A stretch of DNA of 64,000 nucleotides, taken from Picochlorum sp. 'celeri' (lineage: Eukaryota; Chlorophyta; Trebouxiophyceae). The translations under genes and the position numbers were made by a program. Positions 46,262-57,090 of this stretch are shown in pieces (position 1 is the stretch's first letter; the number at the start of each line of letters is the position of its first letter). The stretch lies in assembly GCA_010909725.1 (NCBI GenBank), contig JAACMV010000024.1, forward strand, positions 1-64,000, read 5' to 3'. Under the pieces are notes generated by a model that ran no database searches, had not been told where the DNA came from, and saw only the letters and a list, made by a program, of their open reading frames with translations.

Positions 46262-46739
46262 GAAGAACTTTGACAAGCTATGCCTGAGGCAATAGTGCAA
46301 AAGCACAATTGTTTCATCAGCAGAGTGCCTTGCTGTGGGATGTTTGCATGATATTTCAACACATAATTTTCTAGCATCATTAATGATACACGGTGTGTGT
46401 TTGTGTAGTTTGAGGCCATACTTGTGGGGGAAGTTATCAATGATGCAGATTACAAGGCCATGCTCAAAAGCCTGAGGAATCTGCGGAGCAGGTATATCAG
46501 ATTGCCACCAGAAGAACATCTTAGGTTCCCATTCCTCGACCACACCAGTGGTAATAGGTCGTGAGTGACAATGAGAATGTGTCGTGTTTGTAGGTCTCCT
46601 TCTTATTATCAGTGAGAGTCTACAGGTTTGTGTGGCCACATAATGTGGCCACACAATGCTACTGTGGTGTGCGTCATCACACCTCTCTGTGGATACCAGA
46701 TGTATGTATGAGTACAGATATTATATATTCAGTGTAAAT

Positions 46740-46880
46740 GTACAGTAGTAGGTATCGAGGCGTCCATATAGCGTCCAAATAGCGTCCATATAGCCGTCCA
46801 AATAACGTCCCAAACAGTGCACAGGAACGCCAGTATCCGTGTATAAAAATAGTAGTACATTTGGACATCAACGTCCAATT
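46740..46880. repeat. Subterminal CGTCCA repeat array, right end
   Basis: GCGTCCATATA, GCGTCCAAATA, GCGTCCATATA, CCGTCCAAATA and CGTCCCAAA follow each other between 46762 and 46815, with another ACGTCCAAT near 46871. The left end (40930-41120) has scattered TGGACG/CGTCCA copies. These are likely transposase- or AT-hook-protein-binding sites. Confidence 0.7.
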
Positions 46881-46919
46881 CTTATATCTTAAATTAGTGT
46901 GTCGACAGAAGAATTGTGT

Positions 46920-46961
46920 ATTACATCGGACGTCCATTTCTTATTTTCAGATTTCCCAGAG
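46920..46961 (-). repeat. Plavaka-like element, right TIR
   Basis: Inverted partner of 40903-40945. Confidence 0.9.
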
Positions 46962-46964
46962 CCA

Positions 46965-47656
46965 GACATCATTGGCGAAGAAGTAAAAAATAGGAAAAAC
47001 AGAGAAAACAAATGGCCGTGGCAAATAATCTACGCTATTGATTCAACTCGAGATACGACTCGACCTGTTATCAACCCACTAATACAGGGAGGAGACCAGT
47101 GTCAGAGTAACTCTAGCAGGTAAAACTGTCATAAACGACCTTGATCCAGAGTACCGTAAAAACACAAGTTTCCAGCGAGAAGTAGCTATCCAATAATAAA
47201 AACTGAGGTCTGAGGCAACCGAAAGAAGCTAGTACAAGAGGTGAGAAGACCTACAGTAGGCACAAACTACCTGGCAAGTTTCCCAGCGGTGCTCAGAATC
47301 TCGCCAACGAATGAGGGGGAGTTATGTCTGAGCTACCGACCCGGGAGAAAGGCTAGATTTATAAGCATCTAATACCTCATTGAATGTGCTGATGAGGGTG
47401 TCAATAAACTGGGCAGATGTAGCGTCTGCAGAGGCCTTGAAGATCTGTCTTCGAATATCATCCAAGCTATAACTGCACGCCACCACGATGAGACCCCAAG
47501 TGTCCGAGGGGTATGGAAGATGTGATGGAGGCTGATTGGTCCAAATGGAGTGCAACACCTGGGCGACTGGAATGCCAAGACCTGTGGCAAGGTGCTGATA
47601 TAGGCTACAAGCAATGCTGCATTCTGTGGTATAATAATGGTTTCTACCTGGTGTGG
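46965..47656 (-). mobile_element. LINE C truncated copy 3, main part
   Basis: Continues the LINE C 3' region interrupted at 40902 (GACATCATTGGCGAAGAAG...). It parts from the LINE C sequence at 47656, within three bases of the breakpoint in copy 1 (CCTGGTGTGG). It carries the same ORF2 C-terminal codons (HSIWTNQPPSHLPYPSDTWG). Confidence 0.85.
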
Positions 47657-47659
47657 TTA

Positions 47660-48340
47660 TCCCGGGCGTTTTATTTTAAACAGTACTATGAATCGGAATT
47701 CAATGCTGACAGTCTTGCCCAAAAGTTTCCAAAATTTTCACTCGACTTTGCCACAGTTCCTCAGAACCAACATGCCGCATTCGTCATCAAGAGGTATTAT
47801 CTATTTATTATTTCAGTCTTTCTGAATCCATAAATTAATCTTTGCTCACAAATATGGCATGAGGGCGGCTAGAAGATTCACTGCAAAGATTGCAGATGCC
47901 TTGCTCTGATTGACACTTTTCCCCAGCACAACAGAGAAGAGAGGAAAACATGTAGTACATTATCGAGCTTTGGACGCTACTGATATTTACATTCCAGCTA
48001 TGATCATAGGATAAAGTAATGAGAGAGTCACTCATATTTGTCAAACATAACGTAGCGGTCAAAACAATAGACCACTGTAGATGCACCAAATTGTCTACCA
48101 ATGCATGTGCAACGCCATAGAACCATGATGTACGCCACACGAGCATCTTTTTATTCAGTATTCTCTTTCTTGAATGCAATCTATGTTTTAATAATAACGA
48201 GAAATCCATGCTGACATGATGAAAATGCATGCTCCATCAACTCAGCTGATACATCACACTCTGCTATCTTGTGGGAGGCATGGACCCTCTGCTGTTGCAA
48301 GAAAAGACCTGAGCAGAAATGGCCTTGCTATTATGATGAT
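47660..48340. other. No gene recognised
   Basis: AT-rich spacer with short frames on both strands and no domain. Confidence 0.4.
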
Positions 48341-48357
48341 GCTTCATAAAGTATTAT

Positions 48358-48640
48358 CCCTGAGCGGATGACGACGGTGTGGTTGGCAATACCTGGGGAT
48401 TCCACCCCTGGGCCCTGAGCGGATGGAGATGGTGTGGTGGCAATACCTGGGGGTTCCACCCTGGGCCCTGAGCGGATAGAGATGGTGTGGTGGCAATACC
48501 TGGGGGTTCCACCCCTGGGCCCTGAGCGGATAGAGATGGTGTGGTGGCAATACCTGGGGGTTCCACCCCTGGGCCCTGAGCGGATGGAGATGGTGTGGTG
48601 GCAATACCTGGGGGTTCCACCCCTGGCCCTGAGCGGATGG
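48358..48640. repeat. 54-bp minisatellite, about five units
   Basis: CCCTGAGCGG begins units at 48358, 48413, 48466, 48520, 48574 and 48627, spacing 53-55 bp. Because 54 is a multiple of three, the array stays open in more than one minus-strand frame and encodes an 18-residue Pro/Gly-rich repeat. It may be the C-terminal tail of the serine-protease gene. Confidence 0.9.
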
Positions 48641-48683
48641 AGAATATGTTGGCTTTGCAGCAGTCTGGCTACTAAATGGTAAG

Positions 48684-48900
48684 GAACCACTCAGTGACAC
48701 CTGAGACAGGTACCCTGGTACCTGCACCCAATTGGCTTGGGTCACATCAGATGCATAATATATTGCGCCCGATGGCTGGCCCCAGCGAGAGAGGAACCAC
48801 TCAGTGACACCTGAGACAGGTACCCTGGTACCTGCACCCAATTGGCTTGGGTCACATCAGATGCATAATATATTGCGCCCGATGGGCTGACCCCAACCAC
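48684..48900. repeat. Two tandem 110-bp units
   Basis: GGAACCACTCAGTGACACC occurs at 48683 and 48793 and the following ~95 bp are the same. On the minus strand they encode SGAIYYASDVTQANWVQVPG then YLSQVSLSG, a tectonin/tachylectin-like propeller blade pattern (W..VPG.L..VS). Confidence 0.85.
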
Positions 48901-50090
48901 AGAGGTAATGGGATCTGAAGGGCAGTCTGTCACCCTTGCACCACAAACTATGTCTCGACCAGTTTGGTCGAAAGAACAGCACAGAGCTTCCATTAAAGTC
49001 TCGATGTTTGATTTCTCTGAAAAAGCTGTGTTTGTTCCAAAACGACTGGCACCCTGCTGCTTAACTGTCTCTGATCTGTAACCCAGCTCGTCGTGCCAAT
49101 TATGATGCTTGACTGATCCTCGTATGCAGGTTGACTGCTGTCCTGGGGTGGGTTACCGAAGTTCACTATCCAAGGTCCACCACTGGATCCACCTTCCATA
49201 CCAGATCCTATCATCACCTGGTTGTAATCAGCTGCAACCCAAGCGAATCAGTCCGCATCATGTTCAGGCCATAATCAAGATTCCCTGGGTAGCCAACTTC
49301 TGTAATTTGGGCACTGAATATATCCATTCCCAAAAAGTTGATAAAATATTCAGAAGTGCTAGTTGAATACCCCAGATACCCTCCCACATTGCCAGGACTT
49401 TTTATTTGTCGTACTGGAATTGGCAGATTCTGTCCAATCCAGATACAAGATGGCAAGGTCATTTTCACATACCACACCACTCGCATTTGGATTACACACA
49501 TCATAGCCATTTACGTATGAGCCAGGAGCAATTACTCCAAGTACTCTAGATTTATAGGAAGCTCTTCTCTGTATTCGAGCCGTAGAAATTTATATCCGAA
49601 TAGAAGCTGCCCCCGGACCCAAATTCTACAACACAGTGAGCAGCTGTCACTGCTACGTGAGGTGCGACCAGGGAAGCGCTACAACTATCTGCAAACACAC
49701 GCATTATGAGGAAGCTCTAAATCAGCAAAACCTAAGAAGGAACAAAAGAAGGTTGAAAGAGGGCATCAACAAGCAGGGGAACGCACAAGAATCCAAACCA
49801 ATAGTGAACGTTAACTTTCCAATTGCAGAATATGGGAATAGATTTGCGGGTTCCTCGGTCTTTTCCCAACCATTTACTCCAATTCGGAAGCCGTAAACAG
49901 CTGAAGTACTATATGGCTGAAATGCGTCTCCATACGCAAAGGTAGATGCTTGACCTTCTGGACGTGGAAGTCCTTTGCGTGTCGCTTCAGGTAACGGCAG
50001 TGGAGTAGCCTTTTTGATATCACTGTCGTCCTTAAAACTATGCGTGACAGGAGAAGCGACAGTGTTCTTTCCCGTAGATTACTCCTCCGG
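48690..50090 (-). pseudogene. Trypsin-like serine protease with tectonin-like repeats, frame-broken
   Basis: The catalytic triad of an S1/V8-like protease is visible on the minus strand: His in VAPHVAVTAAHCVVEFG (near 49650), Asp in VCENDLAILYLDW (near 49455) and Ser in GMEGGSSGGPWIVNFG (near 49190), followed by IIIGTTSW. A 110-bp intron (49689-49798) joins AIGKLTFTI to DSCSASLVAP. A pro-region (ATPLPLPEATRKGLPRPEG, FRIGVNGWE) precedes it. At least four frame changes (near 49565, 49440, 49230 and 49020) break the gene. Downstream are two tectonin-like repeats and an 18-residue repeat array. It probably encoded a secreted protease; whether the breaks are real needs other data. Confidence 0.65.
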
Positions 50091-50516
50091 ATGGAAATTG
50101 TGGAAGCTTGGGAATACCGCTAACTAGGATTGAGAAGCCAAACTTCAATGTGATCAGCGTTAAAAATACCCAGCCGCAACCCATTTAGCTCTAATTTTTT
50201 GACGGGCTTAATAAGGAGGTTTGAAAGAGGCCTTAAATTAGACCATGAAAAAAAATCGACCAAGAATACGTCTTAATATCCTAATACGTCTTTTCGCTCC
50301 TCGTAACCTTCCAATTGGGTATAGGGTAGGGTTGATTTTTTATGACATTTCCCGAAATTGGTGTCATACACCTCGCTGAAGAATATGACACCAAGAGCAG
50401 TGGAAGTTGGGGGCAGTTGGGGCTGCAGCCTCCTTGACCCTCTTCAGCGCCAAGTTGACGTTTGGCTCCCATCAAAGTACTATTTGACAGGCATCTTCTA
50501 TGCATCAGTACTCACA

Positions 50517-50605
50517 TCCCATCAAAGGTACCCCTTTGACCGTACCAACAATATGACACAAAATATGACATTTTTCGGTCAAATCGAACTTTGATGGGAC
50601 ATCAA
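50517..50605. repeat. Small foldback element with TGATGGGA-type ends
   Basis: ATCCCATCAAAGGTACCCC then TTTGACCG on the left is mirrored by CGGTCAAATCGAAC then TTTGATGGGACAT on the right, with ATATGACA repeats between. The motif CGGTCAAA, a gap of about 10, then GATGGGA also occurs near 2213, 4939 and 7767, so this may be a MITE or its ends. Confidence 0.5.
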
Positions 50606-50674
50606 ATATGACAAAAATATGACACTATCTGCAAACCCTGGGTCCAAATCCGGGCCTGCGAGATCGATCTGGGA

Positions 50675-50734
50675 GGCCCGTAGCTACGGGCCGCTACAGC
50701 GTATACGCTACATACGTATGTCCCATTGCGGGAC
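50675..50734. repeat. Cluster of perfect palindromes
   Basis: GGCCCGTAGCTACGGGCC (50675-50692), AGCGTATACGCT (50698-50709) and ACATACGTATGT (50710-50721) are perfect palindromes in a row, followed by the hairpin GTCCCATTGCGGGAC (50720-50734). Confidence 0.9.
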
Positions 50735-50759
50735 GGGAACCACGGAATCAATTAAGAGC

Positions 50760-51719
50760 GGCCTTAGAGAAAAATAACCTCTTGTACTTTTTCCAATTTC
50801 CATCGGAAAATTACGGACACTACGGTATAGTAGCTTGCTTGCAAAATTAGGGAAAGTTTTGATGCGAGGAAAAAGCCAGAGGAAAGAAGAAAAGGCAAGC
50901 GCTGCTGTCTCCCTACTGCAGTCGTCTTACAACTCTGGTGGCTGTCCAAGTTTTGCTTGTGACTATTGCTGTGGCTTCTAGCTATTTACCCTTTGATCGT
51001 TGGAAAAGAATGGAGCGGTTCTATTTCCTCAAGCAAAGAGGCAATCAATCGTTTGAATGGGTTACTGCAGCAAGAGTAAAGCTTTGGGACTTTGTTACAT
51101 GAATAATGCTTTGATATCTACATTGGCGCTTCCTGTGACAATACAACTCCATATACTGAAACCCGCCGACCAGGGGATTGTCACTAGAAGTATTCGTATC
51201 ATGACTGGGATGTCCTTAAGGAGCAATTTCAAATTTGCCAGGAGCACCCAACTCATTGCTCGAAATGGCCAAAGCAGCCCAGTGCGTCCTTTATATCCAT
51301 CGTCATGCCTTTGAAAAGCAATGTAATAATGATGTGTGAAAAGTCTGGGAGAAATTTTGAGGGGTCTAGTGCACTACTATACAGAAGTCATTCTTATACA
51401 TGAAGCAAGAAGAAACCAAAGAGCATCTGCAACGAGTGCACTACCCGAATGGGTGATAGATTCGCTGTTGAAATGACGTTTATTTCTACACCTGGGCAAT
51501 AGAGTTTTCTACGGTGTTTAATAGAGGCGTTTCAAGGGCTTTAGGTCGAGTGATTTGCTAGCACAAGATGACATGTTTTGTTACTCAGGGGGCCATCCCT
51601 CTCCTGATCAAAACTCTTCGCAGTCTACCCCTCTGCGAAGGAATGTTGGACCAATAGTTTTCGGCAAAAGGATTTGTGGCAGATAAAAGACGGAAATTTT
51701 AACTCAATAGTTAGACAGT
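50760..51719. other. Intergenic; possible decayed N-terminal anchor
   Basis: Around 50930-51110 a plus-strand frame reads VLLVTIAVASSYLPFDRWKR then MERFYFLKQRGNQSFEWVTA, like the anchor and stem of a Golgi enzyme, but it stops at 51104 and no catalytic domain follows in frame. It may belong to the broken GT4 gene downstream. Confidence 0.3.
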
Positions 51720-53396
51720 ATGAGCAAGATCATTCGGTTGCACATGAAGTGGATTACATATCCACTGTCTGTCTTTGACAACGAAAGCCTGTATATTAAA
51801 TTATTTGGATCTGACGCAGAATATCGAAAAGCAGTTTACGAAAGAGATCTTGCATTGGCTGTAAGAAAAGTGGGCTACGACTTGTGCTGCAGCCTTTATC
51901 TGTTGTTTACCATAGCAAGAAATCCACTCTTGGTGTTTCTCTGGAGATGAAAAATCTATTTTTACGAACGAAAAAATGCCTTTCTTGATCGGAAATGGCA
52001 AACTTTCTTCGGTGCCAGAGATATCTCAGGACGTTTGCAGGCAGATCAGGTATCAGACAGGAAAAAAGAGGATATTTGGGTGGAAGAGACTATTTTTACC
52101 CCTGACCCTCGATTCCGGATCCCAGAGAGGTTGGGCGATGATGAATATTCTGCTCGAAGGCGGCTATAGATGTGGAGTTCATCCCATTGATAGAAAATTT
52201 CCCCCAGTGATGCTTTCCGACAAGTTTTTGCGATGCAATCAGCTGGAGTGTCTGTAGTGCAGGAAATTCCCAGTGCAGAATCTCTGTGCACTTATGATTT
52301 TGGCATCGTCTCTAGGATTAGTGGGCGAAAAAAGTTTTTTTCAAAGATCCAAAATAGGTGTCCCAATCTCCCAGTCATCTTTGACACTGTTGACCTACAT
52401 TCCCTTAGGGAAATCAGGATGGTTATGTCCAGATCTTTTCCCACTGTCATGTCACTATCGGAATCCATTATGGCATTAAAATGCATCCATGAGAATACAC
52501 AACCACTTTATCGATGTCTTTTGCAGAGTGTTGCCCATTTGAGCAGATATTCTAACCATAGGGAAGACAACAGCCTGAGGAGAAGTTCTAAGAGCTGTGA
52601 ATGACACGCTTCGCAATGAATTAGCTGTATTGAGGCATCAAACCTCGTTTTTGTAGTAAGCGAAGCTGAGAAAAGGCTTCTACACCAGCACTTCAGCGTT
52701 AGTGAATCTAAAGTCAAGTTGATCTCTAACATTTATGATGACTACAGATTTCATGCGGCTGCAGTACAAGCTGCAAAAGCACGAAAATCAGGACGCCTCC
52801 TCCTCCACGTTGCAACAAGGACTTTTTGTTGGAAACTTTTTTCAATGCGCCAAACGTGGAGGCAATCGTGTTCTTGATCAGTGCAGTAACATCAATCAGA
52901 ACACAGATCCCTTCATTCATCATCAATATAGTTGGATCAAATCAACCTCCACCAGCCTTGAAAAGGCGCATAGAGGTCACAGAAGGCATCGAATACCATG
53001 GGTGGCTTTCTGACGATGCCCTAGAATTGTTATACTCTAATGTCCTTTGTGCGTTTGCAACCTTACGAAGCGGGTCCGGAGTCAAGGGAAAGGTTGTGAG
53101 TGCGTACCTTTCACAACGTGCCAGTCATTGAACAAGTTTATCTGTCGAAGGGAATGGGACTACAGAATAACACAAGTGTTTTGATAGCGGATACAGTTGA
53201 TGAGATGACAAGTGCCGTGAGTAGACTACATCAATCACAAGAGTTTGCACATTATATAGTTAGGAACGGAATTGAAGTTTTGCAAGACAGATTTGGATAT
53301 TCATTCGTCAAAGATCAGCTCTTGCAAGGCACTCCAAACTTTGGATTCGAATACAGAACATCCAATAAGACTCGATGTATCTCACGGTCAACATGA
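51720..53396 (+). pseudogene. GT4-family glycosyltransferase pseudogene
   Basis: GT4 features run in order through several frames: LTLDSGSQRGWAMMNILLEG then GYRCGVHPIDRK (donor-side N-terminus, near 52100-52190), AGVSVVQEIPSAESL and LPVIFDTVDLHSLRE (52240-52410), VVSEAEKRLLHQHFSVSESK (near 52660), LFVGNFFNAPNVEAIVF (near 52820-52870), IEVTEGIEYHGWLSDDALEL then RSGSGVKGKVV (52970-53100), and VPVIEQVYLSKGMGLQNNTS then VLIADTVDEM (53120-53210). Breaks near 52225, 52650, 52800 and 53105 prevent one reading frame. It would have transferred a sugar from a nucleotide-sugar donor. It ends about 50 bp from the convergent DUF5672 pseudogene. Confidence 0.75.
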
Positions 53397-53444
53397 TGCT
53401 AAGAAAGGCAAAGCTCATATGAGCACTTTGCTTGTTGTGTTTAG

Positions 53445-54226
53445 CCCACATACTGATACTTGCAACATTTGGTATAACGAATCCCTCGGAAAATAATACC
53501 AAGGAGCATGGACCATGACTGGAAGCTTTTCCTGTGACAAGTCATGGCATGGGACCTCCCTAGAAAACTCATATGCAGCCTGCCGGGATGGTAATCTGAA
53601 TCTTCTGTCTCCAGACATTTTCATTGCATAAAAGAGGTCTTCTTGGCCGTGTGAATCAAATTGCTCCAGGATCCTCAGGAGAGATCTAGGTGATCTGAGT
53701 GACATTCCACCATTGCCTACGCCCTGGGGGTAACATCTCTTGGAGTTTTCCCCATCGCTCATTATCTTTATGCCAAGGGGGCACCAATAAAATCATACTT
53801 TAAGAAAGGTCCAATTCCTTCATGCAAAATCAGACCATCTGTTTGAATGAAGAGAAGCCTGTCATAATGTTCAAAATTGCTCAGAAATCTTTTCGATGTT
53901 TAAGAGCTGGTTCAGATACGGAATATCAATATTGTCTCGATCTATATTCACTGCTATCAAATTTTGAATAGTTTTTGTAACGATACCGCATATTTCCTAT
54001 TTACGTGGCCATGAACCAAGATGGCCCCCCACTGCGTACCAAGGTGATACAGAGCATTTTTCATAACATATTCCATTGCGTAATGATTTCTTGACTCTAT
54101 CAACACAATTGAATTCGATGGACGTGGCTTTAGATTGAATGTTCGTCCATTCACAATTGATGCCGTCTGCTCCACGAGGTATCGGAACGGCTTTGTGGCT
54201 ATGGAGCGAGATATTATCACTCTCAC
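53445..54226 (-). pseudogene. DUF5672-family protein, frame-broken
   Basis: On the minus strand: SIVLIESRNHYAMEYVMKNA then LYHLGTQWGAILVHGHVNRK (54130-54000), EHYDRLLFIQTDGLILHEGI then GPFLKYDFIGAP (53870-53780), and QGVGNGGMSLRSPRSLLRIL (53720-53660). This order, an E-x-R start, Q-T-D, Y-D-(F/Y)-I-G-A-P and N-G-G-(M/F)-S-L-R, is characteristic of DUF5672, found near glycosyltransferases in protists, bacteria and giant viruses and probably glycosyltransferase-like itself. Two frame changes (near 53880 and 53770) break it. Confidence 0.7.
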
Positions 54227-54379
54227 TCTGAATGAAATTTGGACTCTGCAAATTCTTGTGACTTCTGTGCACAGCTATCTCTCATCCGCTGGCGCTGTAC
54301 ATGGGACAAGGACAATATGTGGGCGGATTTTTGAGCAATACACTCACGTGTCTCACAGCGATAGCCATTCAGGCCATCA

Positions 54380-55480
54380 TCAATTATTTTCACTCATAGC
54401 CCCACCATCAAAAACAACAGGAATGACTCCAGCAGACATGGCTAATGCAACAGAGATTCCAAAATGTTCTTCGGATGCAGGGTCAAACGCATGATGACTA
54501 ATACCTGTGAGATGCCATAAAATATCGGCAGTTAGGAGAAGTTGCCTCAACTCCAAATCCGTATAATCCACCAAGAAGTGAACATTTTTTCCTCGACTTT
54601 TCATTCGCAGGCTCTCTGTGTAGGCCCAATGTTCAGAATCTTGCATTTGAGAGCCCGCCAATGTTAAAGAAAACTGTTTTATCTACTAATATACTTTGTA
54701 CTTGATCAAAGATCCTTATTGCGTCAAAATGTCCCTGCAACAACAATTAAGAAAAAGGGTTTGGATACAGCATACATGTGTATGTGATCGAATATTAGTT
54801 ACGCACTTTGCTCTGTCTGCCGGCAAAAAACCTGCCAAGTAGCACTATGGAGTGATCAGATTTGTCAAACCTCCTTGATTCATGCATTGAGAGTTGCGGA
54901 ACCGGAGGATAGACAACTTGGATTTCTGGGAAGATATGCAAATCCCGAATCTGAACTGTTTTTGTCACAACCTTTGTAAGCCATGTATACGTAAAACGGC
55001 TGTTAACGATCACTCTATCGTATGTTTGGCCAATTCTGCAACTCAGAGGGAGTCGCAGGTCTTGCAAGATCAAATGGGAATTGGCACATGTAGATGTTCA
55101 CATGACCAATTCCCCTTACTTGAGGGAATTTCGAGTTTCCTAGAGACATAAAGACCCCAAATTTGTTGGAATTCCATGGTGAAAGGTGTCGAAAGTAGAC
55201 CTCCACTGGTTGTAATTGTATTCCCATCACCTCTGCAAGTTTAGCAACTCCTTCACGTGTTTGTGACAGGATTCCCAGGATCTACAAATATGCTGACTTG
55301 TATGCCATTGATTGCATTGATTTTGCAAAAGTCAACAGGTACCCTATCCCCTCCACCAGAACCAAATGATACGGGGTATACAAGGCAGCTGTCATTGTAT
55401 TCTGTTTTATGCTCTGACAGTCCCCATTTCAAGTCAGGGGGGTCGCATTTCTTCTTATTGGCTGAAGGAGAGCCATCGTC
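54380..55480 (-). CDS. GT4-family glycosyltransferase (ALG11-like pattern), intron-containing, frame-broken
   Basis: Minus strand: GIGHVNIYMCQFPFDL (near 55110), YDRVIVNSRFTYTWLTK (near 55000), VLLGRFFAGRQSK, then a 72-bp GT-AG intron (54735-54806), GHFDAIRIFDQVQSILVDKT (54734 down), VHFLVDYTDLELRQLLLTAD, ILWHLTGISHHAFDPASEEH and FGISVALAMSAGVIPVVFDG. The EHFGIS..AMSAG.IPVV block is the GT4 donor-binding site. Frame changes near 54650, 55075 and 55250 remain, so it may be a pseudogene. The N-terminal end is uncertain. The enzyme class adds sugars, often mannose, from nucleotide donors. Confidence 0.68.
54735..54806 (-). other. 72-bp GT-AG intron of the GT4 gene
   Basis: Donor GTGCGT after GRQSK codons and acceptor TTGCAG before GHFDAI, phase 0; GRQSKGH is a common GT4 sequence. 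Confidence 0.78.
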
Positions 55481-55607
55481 AGCCCGATTTCCGAGTCACC
55501 ATTGCTGAATATCCGCACCAAAAGAGTGCAGGACAGGAGACATATTGGACAGAACATATACCAGTGCTCTTTGGTGGAACTTCCAGCTTTCACCATTTTA
55601 GGGCGTT

Positions 55608-55889
55608 TCATTGCGAGCAGCATCCATACGTTGCTAATTGGGGAGCCCACATTATGCTGGTGTGACGCACAGTAATCAAGATGTTTTTACTACAGCAGCA
55701 CCGAATAATTATATACCATGGGATGGCAGGATTCCAGAAGGGGACGACTCTATAAATGTCAAGCTTTTGTTTGTGACTCTGTGATTTAATTGGAAACCAA
55801 TTGGTCTTTGCAAAGAAAAATTTTCCTGTCAAAGTGGTCTCCTGGAACGAGTGCGTATCATTCGATAAAAACTTCCACCCATCGCCCAT
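55608..55889 (-). CDS. Unrecognised 93-codon frame
   Basis: From the ATG at 55889: MGDGWKFLSNDTHSFQETTL then TGKFFFAKTNWFP. I do not recognise the family. It lies upstream of the GT4 gene on the same strand and could be part of its N-terminal region or of a separate broken gene. Confidence 0.2.
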   Translation of the reverse strand: MGDGWKFLSNDTHSFQETTLTGKFFFAKTNWFPIKSQSHKQKLDIYRVVPFWNPAIPWYIIIRCCCSKNILITVRHTSIMWAPQLATYGCCSQ

Positions 55890-56034
55890 CAAAGAGGTAA
55901 CAGGTGATCAGGTGTCTCGAGAGTTTACAAAAGGAATCATGTCAATGACTGAATGTCATTACGCGGGAAAACGGGCCCATTAAAATGCCCCTACCTAGTG
56001 TGCGCCGCGATATTTACAAAGATGCTATATCACA

Positions 56035-57090
56035 CACTGTGACCAACAATCAGATTTCTTAGGTACACGCTGTGAGCGAGATCGACCCAGGTTCGGTAAG
56101 ATGCTGGGAAATATCAGAAAATAGTGGAGAGCACGGGTGCCCAACCCGTGGAAGGAGAGATCATTGGCATATAAACTCAGGAGGGCTCCTCGTGAGTCAT
56201 CTCCCGGCGGAGAGGCCGCAATGACTGTGCATGCGGACATTCGAAGGCATCAATGGATCATTATGCCCGAGAATGCCCGATTGCAAAACATGTCTACAGC
56301 CTCCTCAAAATCCAGAAAGCATGCTGGCTGGCACAAACAGCCATTTCCAACTCCTCCTTCACAACATATGAGCAACACGGCTCCAAAAGATGCAGACGAT
56401 GCCATCTGGACAGAGATCAGTATCATCACCATCAATGCTTTGGACGTGGGTCGTAAAACTGCCTATAGACTCCTTCACCACAGCGACACAGCACATCCAC
56501 CACGGCCCAGGGATATCATCAGAAAAGCCAGCCACACAGCAGAGCAGTACTTTTTGGGAGCTGCTGAAACAACGGAAGCCAAACTTCCCTCCACCATCGC
56601 CAACAATTGAACGAGTTGCCATTCCTGAATGGCAACCTGCTAACAGTCGTTGGGTGTTGCAGAAACCCCTGTGTATGGACTCTGACTAGGAACAGACATC
56701 TACACTCGAACAGTGAACAAGGAAGTGGTTTCCACCTCCTCCACAGACATCAGCCTTGAAGAGAGAGACTAAAATGTCAGATTTGCCTGAAGTATGATGG
56801 CCATACTGCATCCTGTACGGTTTAGTGGTACCAAAGGTAAAAAATTTCACAACCTGGAGGCAGTCGTCATATGGACGGTCGAGGAAATCTGTTTCATTCA
56901 ACTCGCTACACTGGCTCAAACTAACACTACAGAGGAGTATGCCCAATGGACAAGATACAGGTCAGGAGGTTTTGTATCCCTTGATAAATCTCTCAACATT
57001 TTATTTAGGGATTTCCTCCTGTGCCCGGGCTTGTATGATTTGGAAGATATTCGTCATATATTTCGACTGTGTAATAATCCCCTATAAAAA
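56035..57090 (+). mobile_element. LINE B copy 2, strongly 5' truncated
   Basis: Starts at GACCAACAATCAGATTTCTT, matching 40153 onward in copy 1, and ends with the same GTGTAATAATCCCCTATAAA tail. It retains about 500 bp missing from copy 1, including the zinc knuckle DCACGHSKASMDHYARECP (56220-56280), which aligns with LINE C CVCGHSN...HYYTTEC. Confidence 0.88.

Larger units (their letters stand above)
40903..46961. mobile_element. Plavaka-like DNA transposon with two divergent genes
   Basis: A 6,059-bp element with terminal inverted repeats (40903-40945 and 46920-46961) and a 3-bp target duplication CCA (40900-40902 and 46962-46964); the uninterrupted target is seen at 15960-15985 and 17740-17765. 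It encodes a multi-exon transposase on the minus strand and an AT-hook protein on the plus strand, divergently transcribed from about 44574-44926. CGTCCA/TGGACG motifs crowd both subterminal regions. Confidence 0.85.

Noticed and set aside
46157..46654. 165-codon minus-strand frame near the right end of the Plavaka-like element
   Set aside because: Overlaps the last part of the AT-hook gene antisense and shows no family pattern.
48358..48640. CRISPR-like array
   Set aside because: Units are contiguous 53-55-bp repeats without unique spacers, in a eukaryotic genome; a minisatellite.
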